DNA of 64,000 bases, taken from positions 2,108,001 through 2,172,000 of the forward strand of contig NZ_CP031393.1 of NCBI RefSeq assembly GCF_017161265.1, given 5' to 3'. A model generated the notes under the pieces. The model had not been told where the DNA came from. It was given only the letters and a program-made list of their open reading frames with translations, and ran no database searches. Origin of the DNA: Treponema medium. GTDB lineage: Bacteria > Spirochaetota > Spirochaetia > Treponematales > Treponemataceae. Both the position numbers and the translations under genes were made by a program. Position 1 is the stretch's first letter, and every line of letters begins with the position of its first letter. Below, piece by piece: positions 7,770 through 17,001 of this stretch.

Positions 7770-10358
7770 CTACGAGCTGCAGCTTTCGCATTCTTCTACT
7801 TCGAGGGAGCGGCTGCGGACATAATAGACGGATTTTACGCCGTTTTTCCATGCTTCAACATACAAGTTGAGCACCTGCCGGAAACTGTACTCGTTGGTAA
7901 TGTAAAAATTCATGGATTGCCCCTGATCGATATGACGCTGGCGGAGACCGCAGGCGCGGATGCTCCAGAGCTGATCAATGGTGTGGGCGTTTTTATATAG
8001 CCAATAGGTTTCGAGCGAGAGGGCTGGAGCAACACGGGGTACCAACGAGCCTTTCTTTTCCTCCAAAAAATAGCGCTTCATAATGGGATCGATGCCGGCG
8101 GTGGTGCCTGCGACAATCGAGGTTGAACTGGTCGGAGCCACCGCTAACAGATAGCCGTTCCGCATACCGTGTCGGGCAACTGCGTCCCGCAGCGTGTTCC
8201 ATTGTTCGGAATGATAGCCGCGTTTTTCAAAATACGCACCGGTTTGCCAATCGCTGCCTTCAAAGAGGCGGTACGAACCTTTCTCTTCAGCAATCCGCAT
8301 ACTCGCCTGCACTGCATAGTAATTGATTTTTTCAAACAACTCATCGGCAAGGCGGAGATGCGCCTCGCTTTCCCATGCAATGTGTTTTTTCGCCAGTAAA
8401 TGATGATAGCCCGAAACACCTAAGCCGATGGCGCGGTACTGCTCGTTGGTGATCTTCGCGTATGGTACGGGATAAAAATTGAGGTCGATTACATTGTCTA
8501 AAGCACGTACCGCCGCTTCTATGACACCTTCCAGCTCGGTTTCGTTATCGGTGTCGATATTACCGAGAACCAGCGACGCGAGATTACAGACGACGAAATT
8601 ACCGGGCTTTGTAACGGTTACAACCACGGTTTCTCCATCCTGTGTTTGGATTTCGGTGTTTACCGTCTCGATCTGGCTCATATTCTGTGCAATTTCGGTA
8701 CAGAGGTTTGAGCTATAGATCATGCCCTTATGCCCGTTGGGGTTAGCGCGGTTTGCATGGTCGCGGTTAAAGATGAACGGCGTACCGGTTTCTACCGCTG
8801 ATTTCAGGATGAGGCGCACCAGCTCTTTTATCGGGATTTCCCGTTTGGAAATCCGGTTATCGTTGATGCAATCTTTGTAGCGTTTTTCCCATTCTTCACC
8901 GTAAAAGTCTTCCAGCGCGTAGCCTTTTACCGTGAGGACTTCGTGCGGGCACATCAGGTACCACGGGGCATTGATGTCCTCATCGACGGTGCGCCAGAAG
9001 AGGTCGGGGCAGCATACCGCAGGGAACACATCGTGCGCTTTCATACGGTCGTCGCCGTTATTGGTACGGAGCTGCAAAAACTCCGGCACGTCCTTGTGCC
9101 ATACGTCCAAGTACACGGCTACCGAACCCTGCCGCACCCCCAGCTGATCGACGGCAACGGCGGTATCGTTTGCAAGCTTTATCCAGCGGATGACCCCGCC
9201 TGCCGCCCCTTGAAAGCCGCGGATGGGTGCGCCGACTGCCCGCACCTTGCCGAAGTACAGCCCCATACCGCCGCCGAATTTGGAAATCTTTGCGAAGTTA
9301 TCGATGCTGCGGTAAATCCCGTCGAGGGAGTCGGGAACGGTATCGATAAAGCAAGACGAAAGCTGATGATAGGGCTTACGGGCATTGGAAAGGGTCGGCG
9401 TCGCCATGGTAACCTGCAAGCTGCTCAGCATGAGGTAAAAGCGGCGCACCCACTCCATCCGGTCTTTTTTTTCATGCAACGCAAGGTGTAAAGCGATACC
9501 TAAAAACATCTCCTGCGGTGTTTCAAGCGGAATGTGCCCCCGTGTGGAAATAACATACCGGCGCAAAAGCAAATCCAAACCGCTGTAGGTAAAAAGGTCG
9601 TTTTTACCGTTATCGATATATGAATAGGCTTTTTCCAGCTCTTTTTTTGAATACCCTGCACGGATATAAGCTCCGTAGAGCTCTTTTTCTTCCAGATAGG
9701 TGAGCTTTTCGTAGAACGACCGGATGTTCCGCTTGGCAAGTTCGACTTTCAGCTTTTCGGAAAAATCAAGCATCAAAAAGCGGGCAGCAATAAACTCCCA
9801 ACGGGGAGCTTCCTGCGCAGTGAGCTCAACGGCAGCCTTTATCAGCAAGGCGAGTAATTCCGATTCTGTCATATCCTGCTTACGGAAGGATTCAAACTTA
9901 TGAAAGAGCAGGGTTAAGCTGTACTGTTCTTCGGGAAAATCCTGCTGAATACGGGTTAGTACCGGTTGAATTTCAATGGAAGAAAAATGAGCCGCAATAG
10001 CACGCCGCGCATCCCGTTTTTTTGTCTGTTCAACACGGTAAAGGATAAAACTCTTTACCGCTGCGTAATAATTATGTTCGATGAGCGTTTTTTCAACCAG
10101 ATCTTGAATGGTTTCTACTTGTACCGCATTCCCGTTTTTGCTCAGTTCATATATATCGGCTTCGATTTCCGCCGTCATAAGCTGCAGCACCTGCGCAAGA
10201 TTGTCAACCTTTGATAGTTCCGTATCCTTTTGTACAGCCGTATTTGCATCATGCTGCGCCGCTGCATCCGTTACACTGTTAAACGCCGCCTGCATTGCCA
10301 ATGTAATCTTTTCGGCATTGTAGGCTTCCTTTTCTCCGTTTCGCTTAATAATATCCAT
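7770..10358 (-). CDS. nrdA: Ribonucleoside-diphosphate reductase, large (alpha) subunit, class I
   Basis: 862 residues from the ATG at 10358, chosen because AAGGAAATTAGGA precedes it and MDIIKRNGEKEAYNAEKI is the usual ATP-cone opening; an upstream extension to 10463 looks non-coding. Domains: an ATP-cone (about 1-90), then the ten-stranded barrel. Visible active-site parts are the redox Cys of QLSSCFIDT, the catalytic N-x-C-x-E in SSNLCTEIAQ, the second redox Cys in NFVVCNLAS, and the Cys pair at the C-terminus (EECESCSS) that passes electrons on. The enzyme reduces NDPs to dNDPs and needs a small NrdB radical subunit, which is not encoded in this window. An 8-bp inverted repeat lies upstream at 10396-10427. 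Confidence 0.93.
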   Translation of the reverse strand: MDIIKRNGEKEAYNAEKITLAMQAAFNSVTDAAAQHDANTAVQKDTELSKVDNLAQVLQLMTAEIEADIYELSKNGNAVQVETIQDLVEKTLIEHNYYAAVKSFILYRVEQTKKRDARRAIAAHFSSIEIQPVLTRIQQDFPEEQYSLTLLFHKFESFRKQDMTESELLALLIKAAVELTAQEAPRWEFIAARFLMLDFSEKLKVELAKRNIRSFYEKLTYLEEKELYGAYIRAGYSKKELEKAYSYIDNGKNDLFTYSGLDLLLRRYVISTRGHIPLETPQEMFLGIALHLALHEKKDRMEWVRRFYLMLSSLQVTMATPTLSNARKPYHQLSSCFIDTVPDSLDGIYRSIDNFAKISKFGGGMGLYFGKVRAVGAPIRGFQGAAGGVIRWIKLANDTAVAVDQLGVRQGSVAVYLDVWHKDVPEFLQLRTNNGDDRMKAHDVFPAVCCPDLFWRTVDEDINAPWYLMCPHEVLTVKGYALEDFYGEEWEKRYKDCINDNRISKREIPIKELVRLILKSAVETGTPFIFNRDHANRANPNGHKGMIYSSNLCTEIAQNMSQIETVNTEIQTQDGETVVVTVTKPGNFVVCNLASLVLGNIDTDNETELEGVIEAAVRALDNVIDLNFYPVPYAKITNEQYRAIGLGVSGYHHLLAKKHIAWESEAHLRLADELFEKINYYAVQASMRIAEEKGSYRLFEGSDWQTGAYFEKRGYHSEQWNTLRDAVARHGMRNGYLLAVAPTSSTSIVAGTTAGIDPIMKRYFLEEKKGSLVPRVAPALSLETYWLYKNAHTIDQLWSIRACGLRQRHIDQGQSMNFYITNEYSFRQVLNLYVEAWKNGVKSVYYVRSRSLEVEECESCSS

Positions 10359-10395
10359 TCCTAATTTCCTTACTCTGCGGATTTTAATGGGAAAG

Positions 10396-10427
10396 GTACA
10401 GGGCGTCAAGGATCTGAATCCCTGTAC
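10396..10427. promoter_or_regulatory. Inverted repeat in the nrdA leader
   Basis: GTACAGGG (10396-10403) pairs with CCCTGTAC (10420-10427) across a 16-nt loop, about 40 bp upstream of nrdA between divergent genes. It could be an mRNA hairpin or an operator. It does not resemble the NrdR box consensus. Confidence 0.35.
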
Positions 10428-10466
10428 TTTCTCTCTTCTTTGACCGCAAGGTATCGTACCCATCGA

Positions 10467-10495
10467 TTGAGGTTTTTCGTAAAATAGTATATATT
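10467..10495 (+). promoter_or_regulatory. Promoter of the TPR gene, leaderless
   Basis: TTGAGG (10467-10472), a 17-bp spacer, then TATATT (10490-10495). The ATG follows 6 nt later with no ribosome binding site, so transcription would start at the initiation codon. Confidence 0.6.
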
Positions 10496-10501
10496 TAAAG
10501 T

Positions 10502-11059
10502 ATGCAAGAAACAGCCGATTTTTTTAACGACAGTGCAGTGATGCTTGCCGCCGAGGGATGCCATAGCGAAGCGATAGCATGTCTTCGCCGCGGTTTACAG
10601 CTTGAACCGTACAGCAGCTTAATGTGGTTTAATTTGGGGCTCAGCTACTATGCGCTTGATGATAAAGATAACTCCCGTTATGCACTCTACGAGGCAGCGC
10701 GTTGCAACCCCTTTGATGCCGACATTTGGGATACGCTCGGTGTCGTTCTCCATGAAACCGGCGAAATGGAGGCTTCACGGCTTGCATATACGAAAGCGCT
10801 TGAGCTGGAAACCGAAAACGGCCGTATATGGAATAACTACGGTACGCTTCTTTTTAATGAAGAAAACTATGAACAAGCCCGTCGCGCCTTTGAATCAGCC
10901 TTGACGCTCGCTCCCGATTCCGAGGATACGCTTTTTAATTTACGCGATACCTATACGATGCTGGGAAACAAAAAGCTTGCAAAAAAATGCACTAAAATAA
11001 TCGATAGACTGGCATTAAAAAATCCGAATACGCTGGTACAAAAGCGGAACGAGCTGTGA
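10502..11059 (+). CDS. Tetratricopeptide repeat protein
   Basis: 185 residues of TPR helices: about four repeats can be read (AVMLAAEGCHSEAIACLRRG, then SLMWFNLGLSYYALDDKDNS, DADIWDTLGVVLHETGEMEA, GRIWNNYGTLLFNEENYEQA). There is no signal peptide or membrane segment, so it is a cytoplasmic scaffold with unknown partners. Its stop overlaps the GTG start of the next gene (GTGA), so the TPR protein and the YmdB-like protein are translationally coupled and may act together. Confidence 0.85.
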   Translation: MQETADFFNDSAVMLAAEGCHSEAIACLRRGLQLEPYSSLMWFNLGLSYYALDDKDNSRYALYEAARCNPFDADIWDTLGVVLHETGEMEASRLAYTKALELETENGRIWNNYGTLLFNEENYEQARRAFESALTLAPDSEDTLFNLRDTYTMLGNKKLAKKCTKIIDRLALKNPNTLVQKRNEL

Positions 11060-11955
11060 GAATTTTTTATATCGCCGAAATTACCGGTAAGGCAGGTGTA
11101 TGGGCGGTTAAAAAAAACATTGCGGAAATTAAGCGCCGCTATCAGCCTGATTTTATTATTGCAAATGCTGGTATGGCGACAGGCGCAGGCGGGCTTGGCA
11201 AACAACATGCCGGTTATTTGAGAAAGATGGGGATCGATTGCATCACCGGCGGGGATTATATCTTTCAAAAGAAAGATTTAGTCGAAAATCTCCCACAGAT
11301 GCCTTTTGTACTGCGTCCTTGCAATCTACCCAAGCATAGTTTAGGAGCCGGTTACCGCTATTTTACAACCCGAAATGGGGAAAAACTTGCGGTCGTTTCG
11401 ATTTTGGGGCGGGTAGGGCGCCACCGGCTTTTAGCGGATAATCCGTTTACGTTGATGCAGGCGCTGCTTCCGAAAATAGAAAGAGAAACGCCGTTTATCG
11501 TGGCGGATTTTTCTTCAACCGCAACAGCCGAAAAACAGACTATGGCGTTCTTTCTTGCAGGGCGGATCTCCGTGTTGATTGGGTCAGGTACGGGCGCCGC
11601 CACAGCCGACGAGCGGCTGATGTCCGCCGAGTGTGATTTATCTGGTGCCGGTTCCGCTGATGCGCATATCGATATGCAGACTGCAACTGTAGAAACAGGC
11701 TGCGAACAGCATAACAGAAAAACCGCCTATATCACGGATGCGGGACGAACCGGCAGCTTTGACTCTGTCGGCGGACATGCCCCGTCCGGCAAGATACGGG
11801 AATACCGCACCGGTCTTTTTGAGTACCCGCAAGAAACATGGCAACGGGTCTGTATACAGGGGCTGGATATTGAGCTGGACGGGGCGGGCGGCGCCCTGTC
11901 GATAGAACGGGTTCGTATCGAAATGCCTACCGCTGCGATGCCGCTGTCATCATAA
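11056..11955 (+). CDS. YmdB-family (TIGR00282) phosphodiesterase homologue lacking metal ligands
   Basis: 299 residues, GTG start overlapping the previous stop. The fold is clearly YmdB-like: KYQ.DFIIANAG, GIDCITGGDYIFQKKDL, VLRPCNLP, GEKLAVVSILGRVG, TAEKQTMAFFLAGRISVLIG, TADERLM and AYITDAGRTGSFDS. In active members, which hydrolyse 2',3'-cyclic nucleotides with two metals, the ligands are D8, E39, N40, N67, H150, H175 and H177. Here the matching positions are E8, G39, M40, D67, S153, G178 and G180. An insert of roughly 30 residues follows TADERLM. It is probably not a metal-dependent phosphodiesterase; a binding or regulatory role is an inference. Confidence 0.82.
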   Translation: MRIFYIAEITGKAGVWAVKKNIAEIKRRYQPDFIIANAGMATGAGGLGKQHAGYLRKMGIDCITGGDYIFQKKDLVENLPQMPFVLRPCNLPKHSLGAGYRYFTTRNGEKLAVVSILGRVGRHRLLADNPFTLMQALLPKIERETPFIVADFSSTATAEKQTMAFFLAGRISVLIGSGTGAATADERLMSAECDLSGAGSADAHIDMQTATVETGCEQHNRKTAYITDAGRTGSFDSVGGHAPSGKIREYRTGLFEYPQETWQRVCIQGLDIELDGAGGALSIERVRIEMPTAAMPLSS

Positions 11956-11989
11956 CATATATCCGTATTTAATTTTGGAGGGTCTTTTA

Positions 11990-12478
11990 ATGGAAAGAAT
12001 AGGAAGAGTGATACGTATGCCGATAACGAAACGGAACGGCATGCAGATTGCGACTATTGAATACGATACGCCCGAAGCAGATCTTTGTTCCATTAAATCT
12101 ACCGATAGCCGCAGCGGATGCGCGTCATGCGGCGGCGGTTGTCATGCTTGTGGCGGAGGCAGTAAAGACGGTTTGTTGGTTGTACAGGGCAACATCGTCG
12201 ATGCGCTGAACGTTTCGGGAAAAGATTTATGGATTGGGAACAAGGTTGGCGTCTTTATTTCCGAGAAGGCCGCCCGCTTTCAGGGACTGTGCGCAGTCGG
12301 TATTCCGCTCGTGCTTTCGATGCTTTTCTTTACGGTAATCTTTTTGCAAACGCATAACGAATCGCTGGCTTTAGCCGGTATCGCTGCCGGTCTTGCCGTA
12401 GGGGCAGCTATCGCTTTTGGCATAAGCCGTATCTTAAAAGAGCGGGCGCTTCCGCAGATTGTTATCGTTTATGAGTAA
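11990..12478 (+). CDS. RseC/SoxR-reducing-system-like membrane protein
   Basis: 162 residues from the ATG at 11990, chosen because GGAGGG lies 7 nt upstream. The N-terminal part has a cysteine cluster CASCGGGCHACGGG, followed by a small beta domain (LLVVQGNIVDALNVSGKDLWIGNKVGV). Two transmembrane helices follow (AVGIPLVLSMLFFTVIFL and AGIAAGLAVGAAIAFGI). This matches the RseC family, which is tied to Rnf-type electron transport and anti-sigma or SoxR reduction. The Cys cluster is richer than in E. coli RseC and may hold a metal or Fe-S centre. It overlaps the following transporter gene by 8 bp. Confidence 0.75.
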   Translation: MERIGRVIRMPITKRNGMQIATIEYDTPEADLCSIKSTDSRSGCASCGGGCHACGGGSKDGLLVVQGNIVDALNVSGKDLWIGNKVGVFISEKAARFQGLCAVGIPLVLSMLFFTVIFLQTHNESLALAGIAAGLAVGAAIAFGISRILKERALPQIVIVYE

Positions 12479-13841
12479 GAAAACTATGAATAAAAAAAAC
12501 ATTGCCGATAGTGCAGATGTCCCGATAACCGAAGTATGCTTAGCCGATGTACGGTTGCCGGTACGAAAAAAAATCGGTTTTGGCATTGCCGACATCGGTG
12601 GAAATCTGTTTTTTACGGCGATGGGATTTTGGACGCTGACCTATCTTACCGATACGGTGTATCTGGCGCCCGCTCTTGCCGGCATCGCCATTATGGTGGC
12701 GAAAATATGGGATGCGGTTACCGACCCCATTGTCGGCTTTCTTTCCGATAACACTCGTTCCCGATTCGGTAGGCGCCGTCCGTATCTCTTGTTCGGAGCG
12801 CTTCCGTTCGGTCTTTCGCTTTGGCTGTTTTTTACCAAGCCTTCGTTTACCGGTCAAACGGCGCTGTTTTGGTGGGCATTGTTGATGCTTTGTTTGGTAA
12901 ATACGACGATGACCCTCGTGAATATTCCGTATTCTGCTTTAACCCCCGAATTAACCTCGGATTATAACGAACAAACCTCGTTAAATGCCTACCGTTTTTT
13001 GTGCGCCGGAATCGGTACGATAATGGGCGCCGTTATTGTGGTGCCGATTGTCAATATGTTTCCGTCTAAAGCCTTAGGCTTCTCGGTTGCAGGGGCAGCT
13101 ATCGGCGGTATTATCATAATAGCAACGCTTATCACCTTTTTTTCAGTGCGAGAGTCTGCTGCACCGCCTAAAAACGGTAAGAAAAAAACAGGAGCGTTCT
13201 TTTCCGCCTACCGCTCGGTATTTAAAAATTCCGCGTACACAGTGTTGCTGGCAGTTTTTGTGCTGCATATTACTGCGCTCAATTTTTTGCAGGGAATGGT
13301 TGTGTATTACCTAAAATACATTTACCAAGCGGAATCATTTTCAAGTACGATTATGGGGCTATTGCTGATAACCGCTATTATTTCGATTCCTGTTGCGGCA
13401 AAATGCTCAAATGTGCTGGGGAAAAATGTTTCCTACCGCATAGGACTTGCCGTATTGTGTATTTCTACGATGGTAATCTTTTTTATAGGACACCGTATCG
13501 GATTAATCGGTCTTGCTTTGTTGTTCGTATGTGCAGGAGTTGGGGTTGGTTTTGCTTTTGCGACACCTTGGGCAATGTTGCCTGATGCGATTGCGTGGCA
13601 ACCTGATACGGTACACAACGAGGGCTGTTATTACGGAGTGTGGACATTTGCCAGTAAACTCGGGCAGGCTGTTTCGACCGGTGTTTCAGGTTTAATCCTC
13701 AGCGCTGCGGGATATCGCGCCGATATACTCCAGTCCTCCGATACGATATTTGCTATCAGACTTATTGCAGGGCCGATCGCGGCGGCAACATGCTTATTGG
13801 GATTTATACTTATCCGTTTTTACCCCATCGATAAAAAATAA
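12471..13841 (+). CDS. GPH-family (glycoside-pentoside-hexuronide) sugar:cation symporter
   Basis: About 456 residues with 12 predicted transmembrane segments. The family signature is clear: KIGFGIADIGGNLFFTAMGF, then AKIWDAVTDPIVGFLSDNTR with SRFGRRRPYLLFGA, and PYSALTPELTSDYNEQTSLN. The sugar imported cannot be told from the sequence. The start is uncertain (ATG at 12471 or 12486); neither has a strong ribosome binding site, and overlap with the rseC-like gene suggests coupling. A dispersed R element follows directly. Confidence 0.9.
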   Translation: MSKKTMNKKNIADSADVPITEVCLADVRLPVRKKIGFGIADIGGNLFFTAMGFWTLTYLTDTVYLAPALAGIAIMVAKIWDAVTDPIVGFLSDNTRSRFGRRRPYLLFGALPFGLSLWLFFTKPSFTGQTALFWWALLMLCLVNTTMTLVNIPYSALTPELTSDYNEQTSLNAYRFLCAGIGTIMGAVIVVPIVNMFPSKALGFSVAGAAIGGIIIIATLITFFSVRESAAPPKNGKKKTGAFFSAYRSVFKNSAYTVLLAVFVLHITALNFLQGMVVYYLKYIYQAESFSSTIMGLLLITAIISIPVAAKCSNVLGKNVSYRIGLAVLCISTMVIFFIGHRIGLIGLALLFVCAGVGVGFAFATPWAMLPDAIAWQPDTVHNEGCYYGVWTFASKLGQAVSTGVSGLILSAAGYRADILQSSDTIFAIRLIAGPIAAATCLLGFILIRFYPIDKK

Positions 13842-13844
13842 CGC

Positions 13845-14090
13845 TGCAACGCCGTATATGCCCCGTAATTCCAGCGCTTTTGAAAATAGTAGTACCGGAT
13901 ACAAGGCGCAGAGTGAATAACACCCGCAGGCGTGCTTTTTGCACGTCGAGGATTTTCAGTAGCGGCACGGATGCCGCTGGTTATATCAGAATCGATGTTT
14001 CAGCGATGCTGAAACTCGCTGCCAAAAGTGTACAAGGATGTACACTTTTGGTAATGCAACGCCGTAGACGGTATGCATATTTTCAAAAGT
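13845..14090. repeat. Dispersed nested-palindrome repeat R, copy 2 (inner type)
   Basis: Bounded by CTTTTGAAAATA (13877-13888) and its complement TATTTTCAAAAG (14078-14089). A 12-bp direct repeat TGCAACGCCGTA occurs at 13845-13856 and 14055-14066. Inside are hairpins GGCGTGC-TTTTT-GCACGTC, AGCGGCA-CGGA-TGCCGCT, GATGTTTCAGC-GAT-GCTGAAACTCG and CCAAAAGTGTACA-AGGA-TGTACACTTTTGG. It lacks the outer AGGGTAA arms but matches the core of copies 6 and 8. Confidence 0.8.
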
Positions 14091-14207
14091 AGGGTGCTAG
14101 CATAATTCATATTTTTAGTCTATACTAAATGTATTCAAAATAGCCGGTCTATATCGCTGGGGGTATCATACCCTTGTGATAACGGCATACCTATGGAGAG
14201 TTACAGC

Positions 14208-16604
14208 ATGAAAGAATTAATTTCTCGTTCCGGTGCAAAATATACCGAAGTGATTTGTCCCGCTTCTGCTATGGTATACCGCCTCGGTTCACTGTTTAAA
14301 AAAGCTTTCTATAATAAAAAGTATTTTTTGTCGGTCGTATTGACGACCTTTATTTTTTTGGGCTTTGGCACCGCTGTCTATGCAGAAAGTGTCCCTACGG
14401 TACAACGTGGTGTTATCGATTTACGCAACTGGAACTTTGACACTCAGGGTAAAGTGATGCTTAACGGTACTTATGGCTTTTTCTGGAACGAATTTCTGGA
14501 AGATTGGAAAGAACCCTCTGTCTATATGTCGGTGCCGTCTTCTTGGGCAGCTGAAAAAGCGGGACAAGGTAAGGCCTATCCTTCAAACGGATATGCGACA
14601 TATACCATAAGACTACTGTTGCCCAAAGGAGCACCTTCTCTTTCGGTGTATCTGAAAAACCGATTCCCTTCGCTGACAGTTTTTGCAAACGGCGTAAAAC
14701 TTGACGCATATAATCCTTCCGGAAGAAAACTTACAGATGCGCAATCTTCTTGTTTTGTATTACCCTCGGGCGAAACGCAGATCGATCTTTTGATTCAAAT
14801 AAAGAGTATTGATCACAAAAAACAGGGTATATACAATCCTGTTATCCTTAATAAAACATCCGTCCTCGAATCGTCCATATATCAACGTAAGCTTATCGAA
14901 GCAATGATTTTCAGCTTTGCGTTAGCGCTCGGTCTTTACCATTTGATATTGTTTATTTTCAGATCAAAAGAAATCAGTATTTTGTATTTTACCATGCTCG
15001 TATTTATCGTTATGATACGAATACTCTCGACAGGGACGATGATTGGATGCGATTTATTCGGCTTGTCTTGGATGGCAACGCTCCGTATGGATTACTTTAC
15101 TTTTGCAACTGTTTCAGTTCCCGTCATCTTATACTTTTATGAACTATATAAGAAATATATTCATAAGGCGATTGTCATTGTCTGGGTTTCCGAAGGTCTT
15201 CTATATGGAATTCTAACGCTTGTTACAAAAGGTTCTTTTTTTACATCCTTCCTTTTTGTACACCAAATTATTTGCCTTTTTGAAGTTTTTTATATTCTGT
15301 ATCTTATCGTGCGGCTTATTTATAAAAAAGAACAAGAGGCATCGTTTATTGCAATTGGATTTGCCGCGTTGATAATTACCTCCGTGATCGATCTCCTTGA
15401 AGGGATGGATATTATTCAGATATCGGCAACGCTCCCCTTCGGGCTCCTCTTTTTCCTACTGATTCAGGCAGTGTCGTTTGCCAGAATATTTTATTTTGAA
15501 AAGCGAGAGAGTGAGTTGATGCGTGATAAAGTCATTGCTTCTTCCGATCAATTGGGTACATTTATCACCGAAATTAAAAAGGTTATCGAAGATTTGGCAA
15601 ACGAAGATAGCGTGTTGACTTCGAATATGCACAACGCTCAGTCTTATGTTGATAAAATTTCAAGCTATATTAAGTTAGTACTCGAAGAGGTATCCTCACA
15701 GAAAACAAGTTTGATTGATAGGGAAACCAATACTAACTATTTAAATACGTTCCTTGAAGGTTTAGATACGAAGATTACGCATCAAAGTGAAAAATCGAAG
15801 GATGCGATGGATAAGCTTACGGACTTAATCCAAAACACAAAACTGTTAACGGAAAAATTCAAGGTTATTCAAGATAACTTCATAAATATCTTCCAAGCAA
15901 ATGAAGTCGGAAAAACGAACTTTTCAAAGATGACAAAGACGATATCCGACATTACTACCCGTTCCGCCGTTTTGCTTGAGACCAATCAGTTGATAACACA
16001 GGTCGCGGAGCAGACGGATATGCTTGCAATGAACGCTGCTATCGAAGCGGCTCATGCGGGTGATGCAGGTAAAGGGTTCGCTGTCGTTGCTGAAGAAATC
16101 CGAAATTTGGCTGAGAGGGCGTCTGCCGAATCGGATTCAACAGGGAAAATTATTAAGCAGATTACTGCCTCCATTGATGAAACTGCTTCTGCGACAGATG
16201 TTTTAGCTCAGAGTTTCACTGATATTAGTGATAAGGTGACGGACTTTGAACACATGCTCGTGGAAATCGCAACCTTTATCGGACATACGGATGCCCATAC
16301 AACCCGGATGGAAGAAACGCTGAAAGAAGTATTGGAAGAAATGACGGCTTTGAAGAACGAAAATAGCCGAATAATTGAAACACGAGAAAATACGGTTTCC
16401 AGCTTTGGACGTTTAACAAAAGCAACGGAAAAAGTTAATGCAGAAATTGATTCAATGCTTGACAATATTACCAACTTAATACGTATTTTTTCAAAAACTG
16501 CAGAATCGCAAGAGCAAACACGGGAAATTATCGGTCGCTTAAATCGTTTATCTTCTCAGAATCAGGAAGTGGTGGCGGATAACAATGAAATTCCCGAAAT
16601 CTAA
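14208..16604 (+). CDS. Methyl-accepting chemotaxis protein with 7TMR-DISM sensor
   Basis: 798 residues from the ATG at 14208, which has GGAGAG 8 nt upstream; an in-frame ATG at 14193 is less likely. An N-terminal hydrophobic segment (about 38-58) ends in YAESV, a possible cleavage site. Next comes a 7TMR-DISM-type extracellular beta domain ([20 protein letters not shown] and [11 protein letters not shown]). Seven closely spaced membrane helices follow (about 230-430). A cytoplasmic signalling domain has the hairpin tip [20 protein letters not shown] and [13 protein letters not shown]. It would sense an external, perhaps carbohydrate-like, ligand and control CheA through CheW. No HAMP domain is visible. 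It is a single gene downstream of repeat R copy 2. Confidence 0.9.
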   Translation: MKELISRSGAKYTEVICPASAMVYRLGSLFKKAFYNKKYFLSVVLTTFIFLGFGTAVYAESVPTVQRGVIDLRNWNFDTQGKVMLNGTYGFFWNEFLEDWKEPSVYMSVPSSWAAEKAGQGKAYPSNGYATYTIRLLLPKGAPSLSVYLKNRFPSLTVFANGVKLDAYNPSGRKLTDAQSSCFVLPSGETQIDLLIQIKSIDHKKQGIYNPVILNKTSVLESSIYQRKLIEAMIFSFALALGLYHLILFIFRSKEISILYFTMLVFIVMIRILSTGTMIGCDLFGLSWMATLRMDYFTFATVSVPVILYFYELYKKYIHKAIVIVWVSEGLLYGILTLVTKGSFFTSFLFVHQIICLFEVFYILYLIVRLIYKKEQEASFIAIGFAALIITSVIDLLEGMDIIQISATLPFGLLFFLLIQAVSFARIFYFEKRESELMRDKVIASSDQLGTFITEIKKVIEDLANEDSVLTSNMHNAQSYVDKISSYIKLVLEEVSSQKTSLIDRETNTNYLNTFLEGLDTKITHQSEKSKDAMDKLTDLIQNTKLLTEKFKVIQDNFINIFQANEVGKTNFSKMTKTISDITTRSAVLLETNQLITQVAEQTDMLAMNAAIEAAHAGDAGKGFAVVAEEIRNLAERASAESDSTGKIIKQITASIDETASATDVLAQSFTDISDKVTDFEHMLVEIATFIGHTDAHTTRMEETLKEVLEEMTALKNENSRIIETRENTVSSFGRLTKATEKVNAEIDSMLDNITNLIRIFSKTAESQEQTREIIGRLNRLSSQNQEVVADNNEIPEI

Positions 16605-16633
16605 TCATATTTTCGATGTTTCTTAAAAATAAT

Positions 16634-16667
16634 GGGAATCTCTAAAACTCTGTTTTGGGAGATTCCC
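16634..16667 (+). terminator. Terminator after the chemoreceptor gene
   Basis: GGGAATCTC (16634-16642) pairs with GAGATTCCC (16659-16667). It lies 30 bp after the chemoreceptor stop and 28 bp before gatC, so it separates two transcription units or attenuates read-through. It resembles the CTCTAAAA-type stems scattered through the window. Confidence 0.6.
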
Positions 16668-16695
16668 TTAGATATTTATGGGTTAAGGAAAAACG

Positions 16696-17001
16696 ATGGC
16701 TCAAAACAGTAAAATTACTCCTGAAGTATTTGACAATTTACTCTATCTTTCGCGTCTTTCTTCTAACGACAGCGACATGGAGTCTATTGCCGGACAGGTT
16801 GGTCAAATTGTTGAATATTTCGATATTCTCAAAAAGTATGATGTGCCTACCGAGGCAGACGACACTGCAATGATTTCGGAAGGGTTACTCCGCCGCGATA
16901 CTATTGTAGCAGGCATAACACAGTCGGATTTGAGGAAGATGTCGAGTGAATATATGGACGGCTATTTCCGTGTACCTAAAGTCCTCGGGAGCGGGGTGTG
17001 A
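16696..17001 (+). CDS. gatC: Asp-tRNA(Asn)/Glu-tRNA(Gln) amidotransferase subunit C
   Basis: 101 residues, small helical subunit that stabilises GatA and docks it on GatB. Typical features: an N-terminal ITPEVFDNLLYLSRLSSND helix, a GQIVEYFDILKKYDV segment, and a C-terminal YFRVPKVLG tail. A purine-rich TAAGGA ribosome binding site precedes the ATG. It overlaps gatA by 4 bp, and gatCAB form one operon. Confidence 0.93.
   Translation: MAQNSKITPEVFDNLLYLSRLSSNDSDMESIAGQVGQIVEYFDILKKYDVPTEADDTAMISEGLLRRDTIVAGITQSDLRKMSSEYMDGYFRVPKVLGSGV

Noticed and set aside
8943-9491. 182-codon frame opposite nrdA
   Set aside because: Antisense shadow of a conserved gene; no start signal or recognisable domain.
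10359-10463. Upstream extension of nrdA by 35 codons
   Set aside because: The inner ATG has a strong ribosome binding site and the normal family start; the extension looks non-coding.
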